This document shows positions 43,972 through 64,000 of a stretch of DNA of 64,000 bases, piece after piece. Under the pieces are notes generated by a model. That model searched no databases and was not told the DNA's origin. It worked only from the letters and a program-made list of their open reading frames with translations. Position 1 is the stretch's first letter. The number at the start of each line of letters is the position of its first letter. The DNA lies in contig CAVNZM010000002.1 in NCBI GenBank assembly GCA_963693365.1, forward strand, positions 12,834,001-12,898,000. The letters run 5' to 3'. The DNA comes from Amoebidium appalachense. Lineage: Eukaryota; Ichthyosporea. The translations under genes and the position numbers were made by a program.

Positions 43972-45399
43972 TCAATGAACCTCGAACCCATGCCAATACG
44001 TGCTCTTTATTTTTTTTGCCTCCTCCACCACCAGCGGCCGCTGGAAATTGGTGAGGAAGGCACAGACCAAGAACACAGAGCGAGCAATTTTAAATTGCGT
44101 CACGGGGATGGGGGCATTTAGCCACTTATAGCTCTTGATTCTAGCTATTGCCCTTTCTGCGTGAATGCGGAGGGAGGCAATACTGCGGCCTTCAGCTGCC
44201 TGCTTCCCCGTAAACTGCCTAATACCATCCCTTTTGAAGGGGGGCTGGAAACAGTGTAGGCCTGCCATTTCACACTGTTCCCTAATATGCACACCTTTAT
44301 CTATCATTTTGCCCATGCCCTTAAGTACCTTAGCAATAACACGCGCATTCTGGCACATTATCTTATCGGATGCACCACCCCCATTGGCACCCTCCACTAA
44401 GCCCACACGCAGTGAGGGCAAAACTCCCACAAGCCACTTTAAAGTATGCCGTTGCTTATAATCACTCCACATGAGAGACGCGAGGTGTGCGTCTGAAGAG
44501 ATCTCACCAATGATCTCTGTAGCATCTAGAATGATACCGGTTTCCTTATACTGGGGATTGTCCTTAAAGAGCTTGTGTGCATCTGCTTCTAATTCTTCCT
44601 TCGAAGAAAGGTCAGGAAACAAGAACTGCACCACCCCAACCAAAAACATAACCCGTGCACGAAATATGGTGCTTACTGTTGCTTCACTTACACCGAACAG
44701 GTAGCCCATGTGCTCCTGTGGGAATCCCTGCCTCATATACACCAGCGTAAGTAGAATCTCGTTGTCCCAACTGAATTTTCGAGCTGGACCGTTGTGTGCC
44801 TTTGGCTTCCCCTCCATGTTCAGGTTTGCCCCGCCCACCAGCTCAAATACTTCCAAAAACAACGACAAAACGGTCGAGTTGGGAAACCCTGTGTACGTGC
44901 TTACTAACTTATCGTTGTTCTTGATCATGTCTATGGACATGCGCGTGATTTTTTCCTTCTTTATCGAAAGTAGCTCGTTCTGTAGTTCCAGGTTTTGTTT
45001 CAAACTAGCTGTCGTTTCTTTCGCACACTTTTCCGCCTCTGCTTTCATTTGGTCCACTTTGCCTAACGCCTTACTTAGCTGCGCAGCCAAAACCTTATTC
45101 CCTGCGAGCACACTCTTTGCCCACGCATCTGCTGCAGACAACTTTTCGTCCCTTTCCTCGATTTGTTTGCTCTTCTCGGCTAGCTCCGCCTCTAGCCTGC
45201 GCAACTCGGCGTTTTTCTCGTCCAACATAGCCTCGAGTTGTTCGATTGTGCGCGGGAGGGGCGGTTCCTGTTCCTCCTGTGCGTTTTGGATCTCATCTCT
45301 TGCTCGTTTTGCAGCTCTCTCTTTGCGTTCTGTGTCTAGTTTTCTTTTACGCCCAGCCTCATCCTTGTTATATCCGGGTATTTCGACACCCTCAGGCAC
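43972..45399 (-). CDS. DDE transposase, PIF/Harbinger-related (ISL2EU-like)
   Basis: About 475 residues. The N-terminus has a basic nuclear-localisation-like tract (GRKRKLDTERKERAAKRARD) and a coiled coil of roughly 120 residues. Then come the HTH of DDE transposases (FSWDNEILLTLVYMRQGFPQ, YLFGVSEATVSTIFR) and a DDE_Tnp_4-type core: Asp in ILDATEI, Asp in KMIDKGV and Glu in RIHAERAI, so the catalytic triad looks intact. The annotated first codon is GTG. Upstream the frame stays open only to a TAG, but an ATG at 45476-45478 joins it if the A(6) run (45425-45430 on plus) is one base shorter. No THAP domain was recognised. Terminal inverted repeats were not found by eye. The ORF is uninterrupted and may be active, or domesticated. 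Confidence 0.85.
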   Translation of the reverse strand: MPEGVEIPGYNKDEAGRKRKLDTERKERAAKRARDEIQNAQEEQEPPLPRTIEQLEAMLDEKNAELRRLEAELAEKSKQIEERDEKLSAADAWAKSVLAGNKVLAAQLSKALGKVDQMKAEAEKCAKETTASLKQNLELQNELLSIKKEKITRMSIDMIKNNDKLVSTYTGFPNSTVLSLFLEVFELVGGANLNMEGKPKAHNGPARKFSWDNEILLTLVYMRQGFPQEHMGYLFGVSEATVSTIFRARVMFLVGVVQFLFPDLSSKEELEADAHKLFKDNPQYKETGIILDATEIIGEISSDAHLASLMWSDYKQRHTLKWLVGVLPSLRVGLVEGANGGGASDKIMCQNARVIAKVLKGMGKMIDKGVHIREQCEMAGLHCFQPPFKRDGIRQFTGKQAAEGRSIASLRIHAERAIARIKSYKWLNAPIPVTQFKIARSVFLVCAFLTNFQRPLVVEEAKKIKSTYWHGFEVH

Positions 45400-45479
45400 C
45401 GCTAGGCGTCCGTTGCTTACACCATTTTTTCGCTACGCACTGTGCAGGCCCGCGTAGGGCCGTTAGCCGGCAGCACATC

Positions 45480-45978
45480 TTGCACCTAAGCAAAAATGTG
45501 CGTGAGCTAACAAACAATTGTTGTATGTAATATACTTTTTTTGCAAAAACCCTCTTTTTTTCCTTCTAAGGGTTGGTGGAAAAGTGGTACGTTGCTGCAC
45601 GTGTTACGCGTTGGTTGGGAAAGTTTCCCGCCAAAACCCATGCATGGACGGGCTAGGCCCTATGGGTCATGATCCTGATTCCACAAATCGGCCTAAGTGG
45701 TCCATAGCTGACTGCCGCCTACATAGCACACCTTGGTACGTTCCCATATCAAGGCCTCCTAATCTGTTAGTAGGAGACCTCGTCCCATATGGGGTCTCAA
45801 CTAGGCATTTCTTTTCCGTTAATATTTCTCAGGCCACCACCACAGCATAATCCATGACCACCATGGCCAGTTCGTCTTTTCATATGATCAAGTTTATGAT
45901 CAGGTGATCACCTCGCTTGCAATTGCAAAATTGTCCTGTAGGAAGGGCCCCGGGAAACGTGTGTGTGTGTGTGTGTGT

Positions 45979-46009
<31 letters not shown>

Positions 46010-46599
46010 AAGGGTAATCGCTACATAAACACCAAAGGGCCAGGGTCAACAAACATTACAGGGGACATTTGACCATCAGGTCCCTTGCCTATAGTCAGCC
46101 TGTCCACACCAAAGACAACGAATCATCTTCGTGGTATCTTTACTTTCTATTTTTTAGAACTTACAGCGTAAAACTCCTCGTATGCATATAGATGAGGAGT
46201 CTTGCACCTAATATATCCGAATCTAAAAAAAGAGGATGGAATGGTCCATTCCCCAAGACTTAGTCAATAAACCGACTGCCTGCTTGTGCGGTTTACATGG
46301 ACAAGTGGTTCGAGGTCTTTAACAACACTGAAGCAATAGACTCTGGTGGATAATCATAGCATGCGCATAACCTGGCAGGGCCGAACCGGATTGATGTACT
46401 TGAGCTACGTCACAATTTAAAAAAAAAAGAAAAAATAAAAGAAAAGAAACAAACAAACAAAAAAAAAACTAACCGCAATACCATTTACAAGTGCGTAGCC
46501 AATAAAATAGTATTACATACCTACCAGAAACGGAATAAAGACTTCCGTTTCGTGCGAATAGGAGCAGTTGTGTATTCATGTTTTTTCTTCAGGGGGCCC
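45480..46599. other. intergenic sequence, no gene seen
   Basis: Unique sequence with a (GT)n-poly(G) tract at 45961-46009. One boundary of the transposon should lie here. No supported coding or RNA gene. Confidence 0.5.
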
Positions 46600-53287
<6,688 letters not shown>

Positions 53288-53822
53288 CTTGATGTTTCCT
53301 AAGACAAATAAAAACTGGGTTTTGAGGTACCTCGACGGTTACGAATCACACTGTGTAGGAGTTCTTACAAGTTCGAACGAACAAAGCGCAAGCTCTTAAA
53401 AATACTTAATTAATAGCGGAGATATATGGTTCCGTTTATAAGTTCAAACACATGCCTGCTAGCCTAACCACAAAGATAAACACAAGATATATGTCTTTGA
53501 AAGTTTCAAAGTGACAGCAAGGCCTTCTACAATAGGATCCTGACGGCCTTGAGTGGGCGACTATACCGTACCCAAATACCAAAACCCAAACCCAGATTTT
53601 AAACCCAGATGTCACGCATGCGGCATGACCGCCGCCTCGCACCACGCCTATGAAAAAACAAAGAATATATACTATAATAAGGCATTATAAAACGTACAAA
53701 TATTAATGTTACTTAATAAGATAATATTTTTAGGCCTAAATTATACCAGAAATATGCTTAACATCTTAGTTCTTGGTGTTTTCTTGCTTCATCTTGTCGC
53801 TGAAGGTTTGGGAATCTGGAAG

Positions 53823-53859
<37 letters not shown>

Positions 53860-55561
53860 TAGATTCCTATCCCAAACCCAGAGTTGAACCGTGAAACCCA
53901 AATTACCTGGACTTCACTTTTGTAGCTGTCACGTCAACTTTTTTTCCTGATTCTTCACCATGGCAGGTGTATAAAGGCTTTCGTTTTTTCTTTTTGTGGT
54001 GGGAAGGGGTCCCACTCAGGGGAACGTGACACTGTGTGTGTGTAGTGCGGCCTTGTCTATTCTAGTACTGCTGTGAGAGTGTGGGGACATCTCCCTTCCG
54101 CGGAGTTTCTCGCTTGAGGAGTGGTTTCTTCGACATCGATCTGGTGGCCCACTGCAACTTACGGTGACTTCTACACGCTATCTACGCTTCTGTTACGCGA
54201 GCTATTGGCGGTTGGCTGCTGCAACTTTGCGGGCTTTCTAGGGGACGGGCCCGTGCCACTGGGGATTGTTTTCTCGCTCGGATTTGGTCTGGATTGCTCT
54301 TTAAAGGGCTGACTTGCTTGCTGTGCCCCGGTAGGTTTTGAGGGGCCTGTTGGGGGTGTACAGGGGGGGCAGCAGTAATGATGTCTTCTTGCGGAGTGTG
54401 GCCTGGTCATCATCGCTGCATATGACTAGTTGGAGCAAACTAGTTTCACGCATACACGTGCACTTGTACCTTTGCCCGCTGGTGTCCTTTGGTCACTTGT
54501 TGTTTTATTTTTTATTTCATCGCTGTTGTGGCATGGCTCTTTCGGAGTCGGTTATTTTGATGGTCATGTAGCCTGTGGCTGCACGTTGCCTTCATATCCA
54601 CTGGACAACTGATCAATAAATCCCAGTCAAGAGAAAAAATTACCTCAATAAATCCCAGTCAAGAGAAAAAATTACCTGCTTTATTTGGAAAAGATGTGCT
54701 ATCAAAGAGGCGCTTTTCTTATAAGATTCAGGTGCTCAATGGTGGTCTATGGCATATCCGACCACGCGATGATTGGTAGCAGATTGAAACACTATCCAAT
54801 CGACCGTCGATACTAATATTAAATCTAGGAATCTGGGTTTAGGCTTGGGTATCTGGGTGAGGTATAGTCGCCCAGTCTACAGTAAATTTTTTCAGCTAAG
54901 TGTCAGCCTAAATGGCTCACCATATACAAATCTCACCTTATGTCGAGATCTTATGTTGAAGCTCCGATCGGCTATCATGGTGTTTGCCGATCTTTGCATT
55001 TCATAGACGCCCGGAACGATTTTCTTAGAGTTTCGTTTGGTATTGGGCACTTGACAAGGTCACCACGTCGACTGAGGCTTCCTCCTGGAGTCGGTCCTCA
55101 TAGTATGTGAAACTGGGCTTCAGCACATGTTGCTGTTTCCTCTGGCTTATCTCATTAGTTGAGAAAACCTAGGTTCGATCTTACAAAATGACAAGGTCAC
55201 TTGAAAGCAGCCAATATGATAAATCTGGCGGGATATCAAGTGGACGATCGTTCAGTTCTCATCAAGCTCTAAGCTACCTGTAAACGCCGTTATGCACGAG
55301 CGTGCTGTTATTGATCCCCATTGAAAGAACTCTTCAACTCTATTCACTACCATAGTACGTGTCGGGCTTGACTGCGTACATGTTGCTCTCCAAACTGAAT
55401 ATCCGTGTCACAACTTGCCAACTTATCCGCTATGCGGCGGGTACTGGGAGGGGTTTCAAAACTATGATTAGCACCCTCGTTTTGAAACTATTACATTCGT
55501 ACTTATGTGCATATTTGCCTCCCGCAGGGGATTCCCGGGCGAAGGGGAGAAGGAGGGGGCA

Positions 55562-55605
<44 letters not shown>

Positions 55606-56393
55606 AATGAAACACCGTAAAACAGAATACACCCCCAAGCCACACGCCTACCTACTCTTAGCCCCTTTTCCCCTTCCATACACCCCCGCCCTCCCTCCTC
55701 CCACACACACATACACACAAAACCCACCCACCCACTATCAGAAAAAAATAAAAATAAAAAAAAAGCCGGAACGGGAGTGCACACTTTTAAAACTTTTATA
55801 CAATGTGACTTGCAAGCTCCTGGGATCGCAGACTCCCTGCTGAACCGGTGTGTATGCTTTCACTCAAAAACAAAACAGTGCAGAGAATATAGTGTTTTTC
55901 TGTGTTTACAAACGAAGGACATGGGCATGTGGGCCTGAAGACACGTGGGGTGCCCTGGTGCCCAACTGCCCTTACCCATGGCCAGCCGTGCACGGCCCGT
56001 TTCGTCGCACGGATGCAAAGGCGGCTGCCGGCGCGCCAAAAATTCAAGACCTTATGGATGATTGGCTGATGCTTCATACAGCTGAGGTGGGTAAATTTCT
56101 CACCGCTTGCTTCGATAGACACACACTTGCATTACTTTCTTTCGATATTCAGTGTTTACTTGAAACATGCGCAATGGCAGAATAATTTTGAATACTCTTT
56201 CTGATGCTGAAACTTTTATAAAAAACATGCTTCACATTTGTATATATTTTTTGGCTATTTATCTTAGTCTATGTATTTAACTGATGATCCTTTTCTGGTT
56301 TCTACAGTGCAGCACAATTTACACCGCTCTTGTACAATCACTCTTTAAATTTGAAAGATGCGCGCATTCAATGCCACAGCCAGGCTGGGGGGG
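53288..56393. other. intergenic sequence between calcineurin B and YeeE genes
   Basis: Divergent spacer of about 3.1 kb, mainly unique. It contains C(31) at 53825-53857, a tandem duplication at 54613-54676 and G(43) at 55561-55603. Open frames of 60-110 codons occur but show no domain, composition or splice support. Confidence 0.5.
54613..54676. repeat. 32-base perfect tandem duplication
   Basis: TCAATAAATCCCAGTCAAGA plus GAAAAAATTACC occurs twice in immediate succession. Each copy contains an AATAAA. Confidence 0.95.
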
Positions 56394-56400
56394 TATAAAA
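56394..56400 (+). promoter_or_regulatory. TATA box of the YeeE-type gene
   Basis: GGGGTATAAAAGCGG is a textbook TATA element 175 bases before the start codon. A possible 5' UTR intron runs from GTAGCTC (about 56442) to CTTAG (about 56546). Confidence 0.6.
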
Positions 56401-56574
56401 GCGGAGTCCTCGAGTTTCCATGTTGCAGAATACGAAGTCAAAGGTAGCTCTTGGTGAACCTCGTATGCTCAAGAGTCAAAAAATATTGTAGAGTACTTTA
56501 ATATACTCTCGTACACCTATCTTTAGACTCACATCTTCTAGTCTTAGCAAAACGTGATTCCTTCCTCGTTCACC

Positions 56575-60770
<4,196 letters not shown>

Positions 60771-61024
60771 ATGTGCTTATTATTTGCTGAAATGCATTAT
60801 CATTATTTGACGAATATGGTGTTGATGGGGCAGGCGGGAATTCTACCTTGAGACGATGCAGGAATGGGTGAATGATTCTGAGTTTGTTGTTTTGCACACG
60901 AGAAATGTATCTGCGTATGAATACTATGACTACTATCTAGCCTGTGGCCTTTCTTTTTATATTTGTATGCTTTTACTTATGAAAATGTATTTGAAATTGA
61001 ACGGGTCTAGGCTGCACGAATGAC

Positions 61025-61030
61025 AATAAA
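61025..61030 (+). terminator. polyadenylation signal of the YeeE-type gene
   Basis: AATAAA about 255 bases after the stop at 60770. Confidence 0.65.
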
Positions 61031-61791
61031 TCATTGACACACCGTTCCAAAGTGGTTCTTGCTTACGCGTGTTCTATTGCCCCCCCCCTCCCCCCCCTCC
61101 CCCCCCCCCCTCCCCCTCCCCCCCACACCCACCCACCCCCTATTTTGCCCCCCTCCCCCCCGGCCCGTCACCGACTTTACCTCGGCTGTCTGCCAAGGGG
61201 TTGCAAATTTTCCACTGGTTCCGAAATTTCTGCAAAAGTTTATACGTGTCTACATCATGATACCACTTCTTTAAAGGAATAAGAAAACCCCAAGCATGGG
61301 CCCTACGTCCGGTAAATTCTCTTCATGTACAAGAAAAATCTGTCTGCCACTGACCAGAACATGCTCCTCTAATATTAGTCAGTATATATGATGATTACTG
61401 AGATAACATTTCTTCGTCTGGTTTGATCAGCCAAGTTCTGGTCATCATTTATGATTCTTCGAGCTACCGTTGCAAGTAGCACCTTCCTCATATCCCCCCC
61501 CCCCCCCCCCCCCCCGGGGGCGCCACTCCTGCTCCTTTCTCCCACCCTTTTCATTCCTCTTCTTCTTCAGAATCTCCTCCTTCCTCCTCGCTTTCCCGGA
61601 GACTCAATTTTCTGCTTTCTAAAGCTTTCAAACTCCCCTCTCTGTTATCTCACCCTTCTCACCTCTGCACCTCTCCTTTTGCCACTCTCTAGTCCCTGTA
61701 CCTCTAATCTAAAACTGAATGGTCATCTGAACAATCACAAATATAATTTCGGCAGGCAATGTTATATTCCTACTTTTTTTTTTCCTTCCAG

Positions 61792-61852
61792 TTTTATAGA
61801 ATCTTTTTTTGGCGCGTATATGTATGACTGGCTGCCAGAGGGGCTACGCTGA
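61792..61852 (+). CDS. possible alternative terminal exon of the YeeE-type gene
   Basis: A strong acceptor (TTTTTTTTTCCTTCCAG) opens a short frame ending in TGA, with AATAAA 28 bases later. Its start phase fits the donor at 60134 exactly as the annotated exon 7 does. It would end the protein FFIESFFGAYMYDWLPEGLR instead of FVFCVWMGVGMRLYHWLDG plus 11 residues. The G-x-x-M-x-x-x-W-L spacing is roughly shared. It could equally be the last exon of an unrecognised gene or chance. Confidence 0.3.
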
Positions 61853-61880
61853 CTCACATGATGCGCAGCGTGTTTATTTA

Positions 61881-61886
61881 AATAAA
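61881..61886 (+). terminator. polyadenylation signal after the possible alternative exon
   Basis: AATAAA 28 bases beyond the TGA at 61850-61852, within an AT-rich context. Confidence 0.45.
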
Positions 61887-62221
61887 TCCGTGATATATCG
61901 AGTCCCCAGAGGATCCGGAGTTTCCCCTTTCAACCGATGTGATGAAAGTTGATATCAGAATCTGTATATGAACTTCACGGTGTAATGCCATAAATAAGGT
62001 TTACATACTGCCCGGTTTGATTGGTAGTAGGCATCGAACACTACATTCCATGAGTACATAACACGTGCACTGGCTCACTCATCATGTTTGCTGTAGTGTG
62101 AAAGCAAACATTGCGGCCTACGTCGTTCTATTTAGTTTTTCGTTAGTTAGAGTGGCTCTGATAGTGGCTTGCTTCTATGATTTTGTTCTGAATCAACAGT
62201 ATGCATTTGTTTTATAATGAC

Positions 62222-62227
62222 TTTATT
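62222..62227 (-). terminator. polyadenylation signal of the retrotransposon
   Basis: AATAAA on the minus strand about 70 bases after the reverse transcriptase stop. It probably marks the 3' end of the element near 62.2 kb. Confidence 0.5.
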
Positions 62228-62296
62228 GATATGCTTATGAAAGAGAAGCAAGCCGGAGATATCACAGATATCTCAGAGAAGAAAATACAAAAACCC

Positions 62297-64000
62297 CTAC
62301 TCACGGATACGGAGGAGATAACGATTCAAATAATCATACACCCTAGAAAACTCGTTAAACATACAGTGGTTTAACAGATAGTCAATAGAATTAATATCAG
62401 GATTATCTAAAAAAGCTAGTCTTCGAATTTCTAACGGAAGAATCTGAGATAAATAAATACATTTATCTAGATGTTTGCGAGAAAAAGGTTCTGCACGAAA
62501 GTGACTTAAACATTTATGGAAACTAAGGTTACAACGCCAAAATAAGCATTTCCAAGCAATATCACACGAAGGGGTTAGAATGGCAAAATCGGCAAGTGTG
62601 GTAGGTTTACGAGAGGAAGGATGAATATAACGGTAGCTAATTTATATAACGATTGTAGAGAAAATAGACGAGTCTCTAATATAAAAAGAAGCACATGTGC
62701 AGGCTCAAGAGTCCTACCATGATACACTTTATCACAACGATGAAGCAAAGCCTTTTGAGCATGAAACCAAGTAACATACTGCTGATACATAGGGGAAGAG
62801 AAAAATAACGGAGACAAATATTTAAGAGGATATCTCTGTATGGGAGATAGATTGGGTACAGGACATTTCGCACGAACATTAGAAATGGGAACAGGGCCTA
62901 AAGAAGGAAAGAATTGCAACAAAGGATGATAAGAAGGAAGCCTAACCAAATGAAAACAAAAGCGAAGGCCTAACTCATTCATACGCTGACTCGCCGGAGG
63001 GAGACCAAAAACACTCAGCAAAGGAGCCGCCAGAGGATGCCGACGCGAGGTCCGAGAGATGAACTGGATGAAGTCACGCTGAAAGGAATCGAATTCCCGA
63101 AGCGCCGCGCGCTGTTGCCGTGGAGGGGCACACAAGAGTAACGGGAGGCCATATTCGAAACATGGACGAAGAAAAACTTTATAAAGAGTGAGCAGATTAG
63201 CAGGATGGACATTAGAAATACTTGCGAAAATGCCTTGATAGGTGTGTAAACGACCACGCGCACGGGAAATGCGCGAGGTCAAAAGGCGCTCAAAGCAAAT
63301 ACCCTTAGAGGTGAAAGGAATACCTAAATAGTCATAGGAGGACACATCTGGGATAGGTTGATTGTTCAAAGCGTAGTGTGCATGGGGAGAAAAGGTGCCG
63401 CATTTATCTATCCCAATTTTCATGAAATTTCGGAAACACCAATCATCTACTCGAGAAAGCACGGTAGTCATAATAGAAGGGTCATGAGTGACTAAAACAA
63501 TATCATCAGCGAAAAAAAGGCCGGAAACACAAGAGTCGCCTGCAACGGGAAATTGTTGAATTTCTACCGCTAGGTCGTCAATAAAGACATCAAAAAGGAG
63601 GGGACTCAAAAGTGAGCCCTGTAAAAGGCCTCGTGTACGACTGAATCCGTTACTCAGTACCCCATTCACAACGGCAGCCCCATGGGTGCGGTCAAATAAC
63701 GCCTGAAGTAGTCGACCAAAGGGAAGTGGGAGCCCTCGAGTCGCCAACTTATGCCAAAGCAAATTCGGCGGAACCGTGTCGTAGGCATTCTTAAGGTCGA
63801 TGAAGCAAACCTCGCGACATCCCGAACGGATAGTGTCGTGTAAAAGAAGAGCATGAGTATAGCACGAATAAGCATGCCGAAACCCACTTTGAATGTTGCT
63901 TAATCGAAATACATTGGATAAGGTCTCATGCTTGTGGAAGGCGCGCAATATGCAGGACTCGAATAGGCGACGAAGTATGTTCGTTAAGGTGACCGGCCGA
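62297..64000 (-). mobile_element. non-LTR retrotransposon reverse transcriptase, 3' part
   Basis: The frame is open from the right edge, so the 5' end (including any endonuclease) lies outside the window. It reads RPVTLTNILRRLFES, then FIDLKNAYDTVPPNLL (RT motif A), GLLQGSLLSPLLFDVFIDDL (motif B region) and FFADDIVLVTHD (catalytic FADD). A long thumb/C-terminal region follows. The first frame stops at 62575. A second frame, offset by one base near 62638-62645, continues coherently (DIAWKCLFWRCNLSFHKC, LPLEIRRLAFLDNPD) to TAG at 62297-62299. The element is therefore either lightly decayed or affected by a one-base deletion in a short A run. The clade is not assigned. Confidence 0.85.

Noticed and set aside
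44708-45457. Long plus-strand open frame opposite the transposase
   Set aside because: It is antisense to a frame with clear HTH and DDE motifs and has a Ser/Phe/Leu-rich composition typical of a complement-strand shadow.
46250-46330. tRNA-like segment containing GGTTCGAGG
   Set aside because: Only a B-box-like string is present. I could not form acceptor, D or anticodon arms, so no tRNA is called.
54121-54612. Overlapping 60-80 codon plus-strand frames
   Set aside because: No domain, splice support or partner exons; hydrophobic-looking composition alone is not evidence.
55850-56185. 111-codon plus-strand frame before the YeeE promoter
   Set aside because: No family resemblance and no supporting splice or regulatory signals.

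Overview
The window is eukaryotic nuclear DNA. Every recognisable host gene is cut by GT-AG introns, and the exon phases join correctly across each one I assembled. The best taxonomic clue is the minus-strand eIF4G, whose order MIF4G, MA3, W2 is the animal-type architecture (fungal eIF4G lacks MA3 and W2; plant eIF4G lacks W2). I infer an intron-rich holozoan, either an animal or a close unicellular relative, but the species is not identifiable from this sequence. The DNA is extraordinarily rich in poly(C)/poly(G) runs, (CA)n/(GT)n and (GA)n microsatellites, and T(n)G(n) or C(n)A(n) composites. Most long open frames in it are just translated simple repeats.

Layout: 1-1740 (+) is the 3' end of a Pro/Gly/Arg-rich protein. 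6444-11562 (+), probably continuing to about 14.3 kb, encodes a protein with three CCCH fingers of the Nab2/ZC3H14 spacing. 17428-20986 (+) is a complete five-exon cathepsin B-like peptidase. 22145-41270 (-) is eIF4G in at least 22 coding exons. 42937-43145 (+) is a truncated XPG/FEN-type nuclease fragment. 43972-45399 (-) is a PIF/Harbinger-related (ISL2EU-like) DDE transposase. 46600-53287 (-) is a complete six-exon calcineurin B. 56575-60770 (+) is a complete seven-exon YeeE/YedE-type sulfur-transport protein. 62297-64000 (-) is the 3' half of a non-LTR retrotransposon reverse transcriptase.

The genes are unrelated housekeeping or accessory functions (translation, Ca2+ signalling, lysosomal proteolysis, RNA binding, sulfur transport), so no pathway cluster is evident. 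The distinctive biology lies in the non-coding part. Microsatellites run straight into splice sites, often as (GT)n at the donor and (CA)n at the acceptor. A short dispersed repeat ends in CATTCAAA plus a poly(C) tail and lies in the transcriptional sense of the host gene in every copy found. Exon frames break by one base at homopolymers in several genes, which suggests indel errors in the assembly.
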